Of a stretch of 64,000 nucleotides of DNA, positions 51,655-60,063 are shown piece after piece. This DNA comes from Bolinopsis microptera (taxonomy: Eukaryota; Ctenophora; Tentaculata; Lobata; Bolinopsidae): assembly GCF_026151205.1 (NCBI RefSeq), contig NC_087083.1:5744460-5808459 (forward strand), written 5' to 3'. Numbering within the stretch: the first letter of the stretch is position 1; each line of letters opens with the position of its first letter. The notes under the pieces are model-generated. The model did no database searches, was not told where the DNA came from, and worked only from the letters and a program-made list of their open reading frames with translations. The position numbers and the translations under genes are program-made.

Positions 51655-52018
51655 GAGCAGCTGGTGTGAAGACAGATTGACCAGGTGAGAAGGTGAAAGG
51701 AGCTGCAGGGTGAGACAAAGCAGATGTGAAGACAGATTCACCAGGTGAGAAGGCGAGAGGAGCTGCAGGGTGAGACAGAGCAGATGTGAAGACAGATTCG
51801 CCAGGCGAGAAGGTGAGAGGAGCTGCAGGGTGAGACAAAGCAGATGTGAAGACAGATTCACCAGGTGAGAAGGCGAGAGGAGCTGCAGAGTGAGACAAAG
51901 CAGATGTGAAGACAGATTCGCCAGGCGAGAAGGTGAGAGGAGCTGCAGGGTGAAACAGAGCAGATGTGAAGACAGATTCACCAGGTGAGAAGGTGAGAGG
52001 AGCTGCAGGGTGAGACTC
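51655..52018. repeat. 60-bp minisatellite, six copies
   Basis: Unit GTGAAGACAGATTCACCAGG ... GAGCTGCAGGGTGAGAC repeats with exact 60-bp period from about 51661 to 52016, with a handful of substitutions. Because 60 is a multiple of 3, minus-strand frames read a 20-residue repeat joined to a zinc-finger relic; there is no sign that this is expressed. Confidence 0.95.
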
Positions 52019-52129
52019 GTGATATGCTGGTTGAGAGGCTTCACAAAAGGTAAAGGCTTAACAAAAATGGGTCCTCCAACGATACCGTTTTGGAAGTAAT
52101 TCGAAGCCTGACCGCTTTCATATAAAAAA

Positions 52130-52322
52130 TGAAATTTCTCTTCAATATCGTTCCGCTGATTTGGGTTTTCGCCGGTATTCGTCCTCTGATGGTTAAAAAA
52201 GTTTGATTTCCATACAGTATTGTAAAACATTCAGAGCATTTGTACGGTTTTGCACTGGTATGAGTCATCTGATGGTTAAGCAAGTTTGATTTTTGGCTTG
52301 AACTGTAGGAACATTCAATGTA
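52130..52322 (-). pseudogene. C2H2 zinc-finger relic
   Basis: The minus strand reads ECSYSSSQKSNLLNHQMTHT, then SAKPYKCSECF. In a shifted frame it continues as KSNFFNHQRTNTGENP. This is the linker-and-finger pattern (H-x3-H-TGEKP-Y-x-C-x2-C) of tandem C2H2 proteins. A frame change inside the second finger and degenerate linkers show decay. At most two fingers remain. Confidence 0.75.
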
Positions 52323-52639
52323 TACATTTGACCACGTGAGACGGATTATACATGCACCTGACTGTCATGCTGCTATGCCTATTGGTCGAGAATGTCCTTC
52401 GCCAACCAATAGCAAGACTAGGAGTCGGGGGCTATACTAAGAGACCTGAGGTTTTCCTGCTACACAGCACACATGATAAACATCTAACTAGACATCTAGA
52501 CATGTAATGATACAATTGCGATAATAATAATTAATTATGTTAGATAACAATATATCTCACATGAGTATGAGTTTCGCTTCTCACTCAGGTGCGGTACTAT
52601 CATATGCGTTCCAAACAATAGCAACACGTCATGTTACCA

Positions 52640-52790
52640 AGTCAACACTTGTTACCAATTCAACACCTGTTACCAAGTCAACACCTGTTACCAAGTCAAC
52701 ACCTGTTACCATGGTAACACATGTTACCTGTTACAAAGTCAACACCTAGTGTTACCATGGTAAAACATGTTACCACGATGGTGTGGTAAC
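52640..52790. repeat. 18-bp minisatellite
   Basis: GTTACCAAGTCAACACCT repeated about five times with variants (GTTACCATGGTAACACAT). The GTTACCATGGTAAC copies are palindromic. Confidence 0.85.
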
Positions 52791-52919
52791 AAGGTCATAG
52801 TAAACGAGTGTAGCTGTGTAAGTGTGTAATTGTGTAAGTACCATGCGCGTGTAACAAATTGGTTAACATTTTGTTAAAATCTCCTGGAGTTGTTTTCGGG
52901 ATTTCTAGCATATTCCAGG

Positions 52920-53035
52920 ACAGGGTCGGGATGGTATGAGTCCGCTGATGACGACTTAAGTTTTTTCTTTGTCTCAATCCAGGGCTAGCATTTCAATTTC
53001 AGCTGCTACTGTTTCATTGAAATTTGTATTGGCTA
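52920..53035 (-). pseudogene. Fused relics: zinc finger and a fragment of the heptad-repeat family
   Basis: 52925-52977 on the minus strand reads LRQRKNLSRHQRTHT, the end of a C2H2 finger. Immediately 5' of it, 52978-53032 (AATGAAACAGTAGCAGCTGA ... GCTAGCCCTGG in reverse complement) matches the gene D coding sequence at about 54228-54291. It is an inverted, very short piece of the family lying upstream of gene D. Confidence 0.5.
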
Positions 53036-53151
53036 ATTCTAAGTGTGTACAAGCTTAAATGCCTGAAAACTATTACAATTATTGTAATCTGGCTCCCACA
53101 GAGATTCGTTTTTGTTTTGAGAAGTTCAATCGTTACTCTTTTTTGAACATT

Positions 53152-53274
53152 AATAACATAAAAACTGTTCCTTTATTGGCCACCGTAATTTTACGGCCTA
53201 TGTTGTATAATGGCATTATACAACATAGGCCGTAAAATTACGGTGGCAAATAAAGGAACAGTTTTTATGTTATT
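53152..53274. mobile_element. Near-perfect 123-bp palindrome
   Basis: Arms 53152-53212 and 53214-53274 are reverse complements over 61 bp with one mismatch and a one-base centre. Within each arm CCGTAATTTTACGG is itself palindromic. It sits directly before the conserved upstream block of gene D. Probably a foldback/MITE insertion. Confidence 0.9.
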
Positions 53275-53284
53275 GATGCCAAAT

Positions 53285-53784
53285 CAAAGGAGACTGGAGG
53301 GAGAGCAGTCTTACACAATTTTAACATAAATTCCTGAAATTCCAGCAGATCCCAACTTTAAAATTAAAGAACAATAGCCATTTTGTTTCATCTTTTTTTG
53401 ATAATGTTTTCGATGTTGTAAATTTCATATGAAACTAGTACAGGACACTTTCTTGAAGAAAAAAAAAAGAAATAATAATTTCTGTGGGCTGCCAAAATAA
53501 GATTTTATATTCACTTCCTGTAAGTTTTGACATCCTCTAAATGCGCGTTTCCAGTCGGGAAAAATCTGGCTAACAGGAAAATTTATTGATATCTTACCGT
53601 TTCCGGTCCCTAACTCTAAACCGGTTTGACCATAATTGATAATAATTGATGATAGGTACCAGGTACGTGGCACGTGCCCATTAACCTTTTCTACTTGTGA
53701 TAGATACGTATAAGAATAATTTACGTGCTTTTAATTGGTACTTCAACAAACTATCTAATATTATTTTACTCAGAAGAATAAAAG
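53285..53784 (+). promoter_or_regulatory. Conserved upstream block and promoter of gene D
   Basis: AGGAGACTGGAGGGAGAGCA, TTTTAACATAAATTCCTGAA and the AACTTTAAAATTAAAGAACAATAG segment match the blocks of B, C and E, without the first part (GTGGACC...), which the palindrome seems to have replaced. TTACGTGCTTTTAATTGGTA lies at 53721-53740. Confidence 0.55.
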
Positions 53785-56316
53785 ATGGATGCAGAATTAT
53801 TGATGATTTTAGACGCAGGGGCAGAATATGGCCACAAATCGACAGTCGAGGAAGAGTTTCTAGAACAAACGAGGAAGTTTTTTCTAGAGACTTATCAAGA
53901 GCTGAATTGTATCGGAGCTCCAATGACTAATACTCCGACACCAGATGAAGAAAGATCAGTTATTGAAGAAGAAGCATCAGATGTCGAAATCGAAGCACCA
54001 GCAGTCGAATCGGAAACACCAGCCATGAAATTCACAACGCCAGATGTTGAAGTTGAAACATCAAATGTTGAAATAGAAGCAACAGCTGTTGAAACCGAAG
54101 CAACAGCTGTTGAATTGGAAACTAAAGCCACGGAAATCGAAGATCCAGTAGTGGTAGTTGAAACAGCGGGTGTCAGCTGGTTGTTTGACCTGGTTAAAAC
54201 TGCAGAAGCAGGAATTGAAAGTTTCAGTGAAACAGTAGCTGCTGGAATTGAAACAGTAGCGGCTGGAATTGAAATTCTAGCCCTGGAAGACGACACTACA
54301 GAGGTCGAAGAAGAACCACTAGAAGTTGAAGACATTATATCTGAAGTTGTAGCGGAAGTGGTGAATATTGGAGAAGAAGCGGTCGAAATCAAGTCACCAA
54401 CTGCAAAAGAGAAACGTGAAACGCTGAAAAAGATACGAGCAGAAGGTCCGGGCTTAATGGACTGTTTTGTGGGTGATCTAACCTACTTCCAAATATTTAA
54501 AAAACATGCTGGACACGGTACACTTAGTGTCCAAATAAAAGCACCAAAAGCCAAATCTCAAGTTAGTGAATGGAAGGGAGCGAAACGGATCGTTACCTGT
54601 ATATACAACCCAGAAGTAGCTGGAAAGTACATAATCAACATCAAGTGGGAGAAGGAACACATAAAAGGCAGTCCATTCAAAATCAAAGTTGATCGTCCAA
54701 TCGAAATTTTTGATTGGACGTTAGAAATCGAAAGTTTAGCTGACGAGGACGAAACAGTTCCATATATTGAAATCGATGAAGTACCAGTTGACCAGACTGA
54801 AATTCCAGCCATCAAAATCGAATTTCCTGATGTTGAACTCGAAACATCAGCCGTCGAAGTGGAGCCACCCGCTTCCGGGACCAAAAAAACAGCTCTCAAA
54901 AGAAAGAAACCGGGACTATTTTTTCGATTGTTCCGACCAGCCGCCAAAATTGAAATGCCAGCTGACAGTGACAAAGATGAAACACCAGAAGTAGAAGCTG
55001 AAGCACTAAATGTCCGAAACGAGGGACAAGATAACGAAATCGAAGCACCGGTTGTCGAATCAGAAACACCAACTATGGAAATCGAAAGACCAGCTGACGA
55101 AGATGAAACACCAAATGTCGAAATTGAAATGCCAACTGTCAAAGATGAAACACCAGAAGTCGAAGCTGAAGCACTAAATGTCCAAAACGAGGTACTAGAT
55201 AACGAAATCGAAGCACCGGTTGTCGAATCAGAAACACCAACCATGGAAATCGAAAGGCCAGCTGAAGAAGTTGAAACACCAGCTGTCGAAATCGACTTAT
55301 CAGATGTTGCAGTTGAACTCGAACTCACCGAGGAGGAACCACAAGCTGTTAAAATAAAACCTTTCACACGATTTTTACGATTGTTTCGACCAGCAAAAGT
55401 TGATAAGCCAGCTCACGAACATGAAACTGTTGAAGTTGAAAAAAGAAATGTTGAACTGTTCAGATCAGCTGTCGAAGTGGAAATAACGGCATTGAAAAAA
55501 GAAAGGCCAGTTATCGAATTTGAAACAGCAGCTGTTGAAGTGGAAAAACCAAATGTCCAAGTTAATACACCAATTGCTGAAGTTGAAATACCAGATGTTG
55601 AATTCGGAAGACCAGTTGTTGAAGTGGAAATTAAGACTTTGGAAATAGAAACGACAGTTGTTAAAATTGAAACGCCAACAATTGATTATGAAACGCCAGC
55701 CGTCAAACTCGAATTACCATATTATGTCGAAATCGAAACAACAAATATTGATCTTGGAAAACCAGCTGTCGAATTGGAAATAAGGACTTTGCAAATAGAA
55801 ACGCCAATCGTTGCAATCGAAATGCCAGCAATTGAATATGAAAGGTCAGCCGTCGAAATAGAATCGCCAAATGTTGAAGCAGAACTTAAACTTGAAGTGG
55901 AGCCACAAGCTGTTAAAATTAAGACTTTTGCACGATTCTTACGATTGTTTCGACCAGCAAAAGTTTATATGACCGCTGACGAACATGAAACTGTTGAAGT
56001 TGAAGCACCAAGTGTTGAATTCGAAAGATCAGCTGTCGAAGTGGAAATAACGGCATTGGAAAAAGAAACTCCGATTGTTGAGGTTAAAACACCAAAATTA
56101 GTTGAAATCCAATCTGACACACCAATTGTTGGAAATCAAACACCACATATTTTTGAACAGAAAAGACCAGCTGTCGAAGTGGAAACAAAGACTTTGGAAA
56201 TAGAAACGCCAGTTGTCGAAATTGAGTCACCAGCTGACCAGGTTGAAAGAACAAATGTTGAATTTGAAACAATAGCCGTGGAAGCACAATTTTACATTAC
56301 CCGTGTCCACACATAG
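53785..56316 (+). CDS. Gene D: acidic repeat protein with one filamin-type repeat and three basic modules
   Basis: 843 residues in one exon. Signature VEEEFLEQTRKFFLETYQEL at 21-40, then NCIGAPM shared with gene E. Irregular acidic heptads precede a filamin-type Ig repeat at about 216-306 (KIRAEGPGLMDCFVGD to HIKGSPFKIKV). Three basic modules follow: LKRKKPGLFFRLFRPAAK, and two shortened forms of the type FTRFLRLFRPAKVDKP, separated by acidic repeats that are more diverged than in A-C. No catalytic or membrane motifs. The filamin-repeat DNA (about 54390-54690) is almost identical to the third repeat of gene E, so the two were recently duplicated or converted. Poly(A) signal AATAAA at 56517-56522. 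Confidence 0.9.
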   Translation: MDAELLMILDAGAEYGHKSTVEEEFLEQTRKFFLETYQELNCIGAPMTNTPTPDEERSVIEEEASDVEIEAPAVESETPAMKFTTPDVEVETSNVEIEATAVETEATAVELETKATEIEDPVVVVETAGVSWLFDLVKTAEAGIESFSETVAAGIETVAAGIEILALEDDTTEVEEEPLEVEDIISEVVAEVVNIGEEAVEIKSPTAKEKRETLKKIRAEGPGLMDCFVGDLTYFQIFKKHAGHGTLSVQIKAPKAKSQVSEWKGAKRIVTCIYNPEVAGKYIINIKWEKEHIKGSPFKIKVDRPIEIFDWTLEIESLADEDETVPYIEIDEVPVDQTEIPAIKIEFPDVELETSAVEVEPPASGTKKTALKRKKPGLFFRLFRPAAKIEMPADSDKDETPEVEAEALNVRNEGQDNEIEAPVVESETPTMEIERPADEDETPNVEIEMPTVKDETPEVEAEALNVQNEVLDNEIEAPVVESETPTMEIERPAEEVETPAVEIDLSDVAVELELTEEEPQAVKIKPFTRFLRLFRPAKVDKPAHEHETVEVEKRNVELFRSAVEVEITALKKERPVIEFETAAVEVEKPNVQVNTPIAEVEIPDVEFGRPVVEVEIKTLEIETTVVKIETPTIDYETPAVKLELPYYVEIETTNIDLGKPAVELEIRTLQIETPIVAIEMPAIEYERSAVEIESPNVEAELKLEVEPQAVKIKTFARFLRLFRPAKVYMTADEHETVEVEAPSVEFERSAVEVEITALEKETPIVEVKTPKLVEIQSDTPIVGNQTPHIFEQKRPAVEVETKTLEIETPVVEIESPADQVERTNVEFETIAVEAQFYITRVHT

Positions 56317-56830
56317 CACATTTCGCAATTTTGCACAACGTCTCATTTTGAATTGGCATGGGATATTAATTTATAATGAAACATATTAGTAGTTGATTCA
56401 TTTTGGTTTAACTTCAATATCCGCCCGGGTTAGTGAATTAATAACTTAATAACCTTGCAACGAGCTCTGATCAGTTTAAATTAATGTTTCTGTTTTTGAC
56501 GTTTTTTAAATATGAAAATAAAATCTCAAATTAACAACAACAACGTTTGGCTATTTTAAAATTAATACGTATAAAATAACGATAAATAAATGTCCATGTT
56601 AATTATGTTTATGATTTTAAATTGATTTCGATTATGAAATATTGTATTATGTAACTGGCTTTTAGTTTTAGGTAATAACCAATAGAAACACTTATAATCT
56701 GACTCCCACAGAGATCAGATATTGATTAATTGATCATTTTGTTTAGCGATTCCATTTCAAAATAGTTTTCCTCCTTAACGTTATAGCAGCACTTGCTCAC
56801 AAAGCTTTAAAATGCTTTGTTTACCACTTT
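56317..56830. other. 3' flank of gene D
   Basis: AT-rich with the poly(A) signal noted for gene D. Nothing else coding. Confidence 0.5.
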
Positions 56831-57020
56831 GTTCGAGAAACTCAATAGAAACTATGTGGACCAGGACTTAACATTAACAAACAGTATGTTAATTGGTAAC
56901 CGCTATTGTTGTGAGGAGACTGGAGGGAAAGCACACAATGTTTACACAATGTTTACATAAATTCCTGAAATACCAACAAATTCCAATTTTAAGAACATTA
57001 GCCTTCCATAGCCCGCTTTT
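56831..57020 (+). promoter_or_regulatory. Conserved upstream block of gene E
   Basis: GAAACTATGTGGACCAGGAC, TTAACATTAACAAACAGTATG, GAGGAGACTGGAGGGAAAGC and AAATTCCTGAAATACCAACA match the blocks before B, C and D. It lies about 0.75-0.9 kb before the start codon, further than in the others because a hAT-like MITE is inserted in between. Confidence 0.6.
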
Positions 57021-57131
57021 TGCCGTTTTAACTAGTGTTTATGATTTTATGATCAGTGAATTAAGTGAATTGTTGTGTTTGTAACATTCAATTTCGTTCG
57101 TTTTTTAAAAAGATTTTAGTTTAAATCTATG

Positions 57132-57324
57132 CAGTGGCGTAACGAAGGTTCTCACCGACCCCGCTGTGTGGGGGGGGGGGGGGGAGGCATCAAATCGTCG
57201 TTTGAATGTGGGACAATTTGGAAAAACTTGACTACGGTACTAGCAAAACTGCGCGTTTTGCTCTAGAAACACACTTTTTTAGAGAGGGGGGATGGGGGCA
57301 CCAACAGGCAACGTTACGCCACTG
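57132..57324. mobile_element. hAT-like MITE, 193 bp, with 8-bp target duplication
   Basis: Starts CAGTGGCGTAACG and ends CGTTACGCCACTG, perfect 13-bp terminal inverted repeats. It is flanked by AATCTATG and AATTTATG, an 8-bp target duplication with one mismatch, as expected for hAT. Carries a G-run of about 14. A diverged copy lies at 38362-38600. Confidence 0.88.
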
Positions 57325-57768
57325 AATTTATGTCAATTTTTGTTTTTCATCTAGTACGAATTAAATTTGTTTGTAATGTCAGACTGAAGAAGATGCCGAA
57401 CATCCGAAATATTTCGTTTAAATAAATTTGGCGTTTCATTTGTCGATCGCAACTACAGAAGAAGAAATTAAATTTAAAATTTGTTATTTGTGCAGAGTAA
57501 TACATCATTTTCTGAAGACGATTCACAAAAGTAGTTTGAAAGCTTAATAAAGTTTTCGCATCACTTATATGTTTTAAGCAAACCCCCTCCAGGATCATTT
57601 TCTGGGAAGCTTATTCAAAGCAAATAGCTAAAAAGGAATAAATATTTCGACTTTTCTGATAAATTGTTTCAAAGCTTCAACATTGCTTTCAATTTCATTC
57701 AATAATAAAATAATTCAACTCTTTGGTACTTTTGTTAAGTATTTGACTTTATTTCACTTACAAGAAAA
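57325..57768. other. Spacer and proximal upstream region of gene E
   Basis: Short AT-rich DNA with CTTTGGTACTTTTGTTAAG near 57720, weakly like the promoter of gene C. No gene; a minus-strand open stretch at 57347-57598 has no domain. Confidence 0.4.
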
Positions 57769-59484
57769 ATGATTGAAGGCGGAGATATGTCAAACGAAGC
57801 AGCAGTTGAAGATGACTCGACAGATGAACAAGACTTTTTAGAACAAGCGAGGAAATATTTACAAGAGACTTATCAAGAGCTGAAATGTACCGGAGCTCCA
57901 TTGACTGATAATGAAACACCTTTAACTGAAACACGAGGTGTCGATATTAAAACATCAGTTATCGAAGTGGAAACACCAGCTGTTCAAACCGAAACTCTTT
58001 CTGTCGAAATCGAAGCACCAGCAGTCAAATTGGAAACAGGAGCCATGGGATGCGAAACAGCAGATTTTGAAGTTGAAACATCAGATGATGAAATTGAAGA
58101 AAGATCAGTTATTGAAGAAGCTGTACTGGAAACAGTAGCCATGGAATGCGAATCACCAGATGTTGAAGTTCTAACATCAGATGTTGAAATTAAAGAAGGA
58201 TCAGTTATTGAAGAAGAATTAGCATCAGATGTCGAAATCGAAACGCCGTGGCCAATATGGGCAGAGGGTCCGGGCTTGATGGACTGCTTTGTCGGTGATC
58301 AGGGCTTCTTTAAAGTCTTCACCGGAGATGCCGGACAAGGTACACTTAGTGTGCAATTGAAGAAACCTAAAACCAAAGCTCGAGTAAGAAAGTGGAAGGG
58401 AGTGAAAGAGACCGTTACCTGTAGATACAACCCAGAAGTAGCTGGAAAGTACATTATCAAAATCAAGTGGGATGACGAACATATAATAGGCAGTCCATTC
58501 ACGATACAAGTCAGAATTAAACGTTCAGCAATTGAAATCGAAACACCAGCTGTCGAAATCGAAGCACCGGCTGTTGAAGTTGAAACAGCAGCCATGGAAT
58601 ACGAAACAGCAAATGTTGAAGATGAAGTATCAGATGTTGAAATTGACGAAAGATCAGTTATTGAAGAAGAAGCACCAATTGCCAAAACTGAAGCTCCGGT
58701 TGTCGAAGTTGAAACGATAGCTATGGACATAGAAAGACGGTGGCCAGCTCTTGAAATTGAAACGCCGTGGCCAGTATGGGCAGAGGGTCCGGGCTTGATG
58801 GACTGCTTTGTCGGTGATCAGAGTTACTTTCAAATCTTCACCGGAGATGCCGGACAAGGTACACTAAGTGTGCAATTGAAGAAACCCTTAGCCATACCTC
58901 GACTGAGAAAGTGGAAGGGAGTAAAAGTTAGTGAATGGAGGGGAGCCAAACGGACTGTAACCTGTTGCTACAACTCAGAAGTAGCTGGAAAGTACATTAT
59001 AAAAATCAAGTGGGAGGATGAGCACATTATGGGCAGTCCATTTAAAATACAAATCAGAAAACGTCCAGCAATCAAAATCGAAACACCTACTGTTGAAGTC
59101 CAAGTACTAGCAATTGAAGCGGTTGAAGTCAAGTTACCAACTGTAAAAGAGAAACGTGAAACGCTGAAAAAGATACGAGCAGAAGGTCCGGGCTTAATGG
59201 ACTGTTTGGTGGGTGATCTAACCTACTTCCAAATATTTAAAAAACATGCTGGACACGGTACACTTAGTGTGCAAGTAAAAACACCAAAAGCCAAATCTCA
59301 AGTTAGTGAATGGGAGGGAGCGAAACGGACCATTTCTTGTAGATACAACCCAGAAGTAGCTGGAAAGTACATTATCGTAATAAAGTGGGAGAAGGAACAC
59401 ATAATGGGCAGTCCATTTAGCATAAAAGTCAGGGAACGTCCAGCTAAATCTATTAAATTTGAAATGCCTGCTGTCGAATCATGA
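57769..59484 (+). CDS. Gene E: acidic protein with three filamin-type repeats
   Basis: 571 residues in one exon, the smallest member. Signature EQDFLEQARKYLQETYQEL at 20-38. Short acidic linkers, then filamin-type Ig repeats at about 160-250, 333-430 and 467-560. Repeats one and two are introduced by TPWPIWAEGPG and TPWPVWAEGPG. Repeat two carries a duplicated strand (WKGVKVSEWRGAKRTV) that looks like an unequal-crossover seam between two repeats. Repeat three is nearly identical in DNA to that of gene D. No basic MARCKS-like module and few pure heptads. Ends TGA at 59482-59484 in repeat-like DNA. Confidence 0.9.
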   Translation: MIEGGDMSNEAAVEDDSTDEQDFLEQARKYLQETYQELKCTGAPLTDNETPLTETRGVDIKTSVIEVETPAVQTETLSVEIEAPAVKLETGAMGCETADFEVETSDDEIEERSVIEEAVLETVAMECESPDVEVLTSDVEIKEGSVIEEELASDVEIETPWPIWAEGPGLMDCFVGDQGFFKVFTGDAGQGTLSVQLKKPKTKARVRKWKGVKETVTCRYNPEVAGKYIIKIKWDDEHIIGSPFTIQVRIKRSAIEIETPAVEIEAPAVEVETAAMEYETANVEDEVSDVEIDERSVIEEEAPIAKTEAPVVEVETIAMDIERRWPALEIETPWPVWAEGPGLMDCFVGDQSYFQIFTGDAGQGTLSVQLKKPLAIPRLRKWKGVKVSEWRGAKRTVTCCYNSEVAGKYIIKIKWEDEHIMGSPFKIQIRKRPAIKIETPTVEVQVLAIEAVEVKLPTVKEKRETLKKIRAEGPGLMDCLVGDLTYFQIFKKHAGHGTLSVQVKTPKAKSQVSEWEGAKRTISCRYNPEVAGKYIIVIKWEKEHIMGSPFSIKVRERPAKSIKFEMPAVES

Positions 59485-59613
59485 TCTGAAACGTAAAATT
59501 CAAGATCAGAACAACAGATGTTGATACTGACATGGATGACTTTACGATTACCAGACTTGAGAGACTGTACGGCATTGGGAAACAAGTGTTACATGCCACC
59601 CTGGCCTTCAGAT
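59485..59613 (+). pseudogene. Repeat relic beyond the stop of gene E
   Basis: GATCTGAAACGTAAAATTCA ... ACAGATGTTGATACTGACAT resembles GAAATCGAAACACCAGATGTTGAT-type coding repeats, with stops and indels. TTTACGATTACCAGACTTGAG may be a worn basic module. The Crypton-like element begins immediately after. Confidence 0.45.
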
Positions 59614-60063
59614 GTTATAAACCCCTCCGGGATAGAATAAGATTCTGATAATCCCGGCTCCCGCTAAATAGATTTTGATAATCCCGGCTCCCGCTGTTAG
59701 TTTTTACCCGCTGAATGAATAACCCCGGCATAATTTCTATAATCCCGCCCCGCTATTTGGTTCGACCCGGTTCATTTATTTAACAGATATTAATTTGTGT
59801 TTCATGAATAAGGCTAGTTTTAATCTTCCCACGAGAATATCTGTTCGGCGCATAATTAATGTCACGTGTCCTGATGACACGTATCACGTGACCTCCCAGT
59901 GCGACGCGCATTCGTCAAAAATAACACGTGACCTATAACCTAAAGTAAGAAATATAGATCAGCTTGGCACGTGCCCGGAGTTGGCAAAGTTCCAGCACGC
60001 TCCTTGTTATTGAATATCTTGGACCAGTTCCAAAACCTGTTCATTAGTTTCGTTTGACCGTTA

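Noticed and set aside
51571..52230. Minus-strand 219-codon frame with a 20-residue repeat
   Set aside because: A 60-bp minisatellite, in phase by arithmetic, attached to a frame-broken zinc-finger relic.
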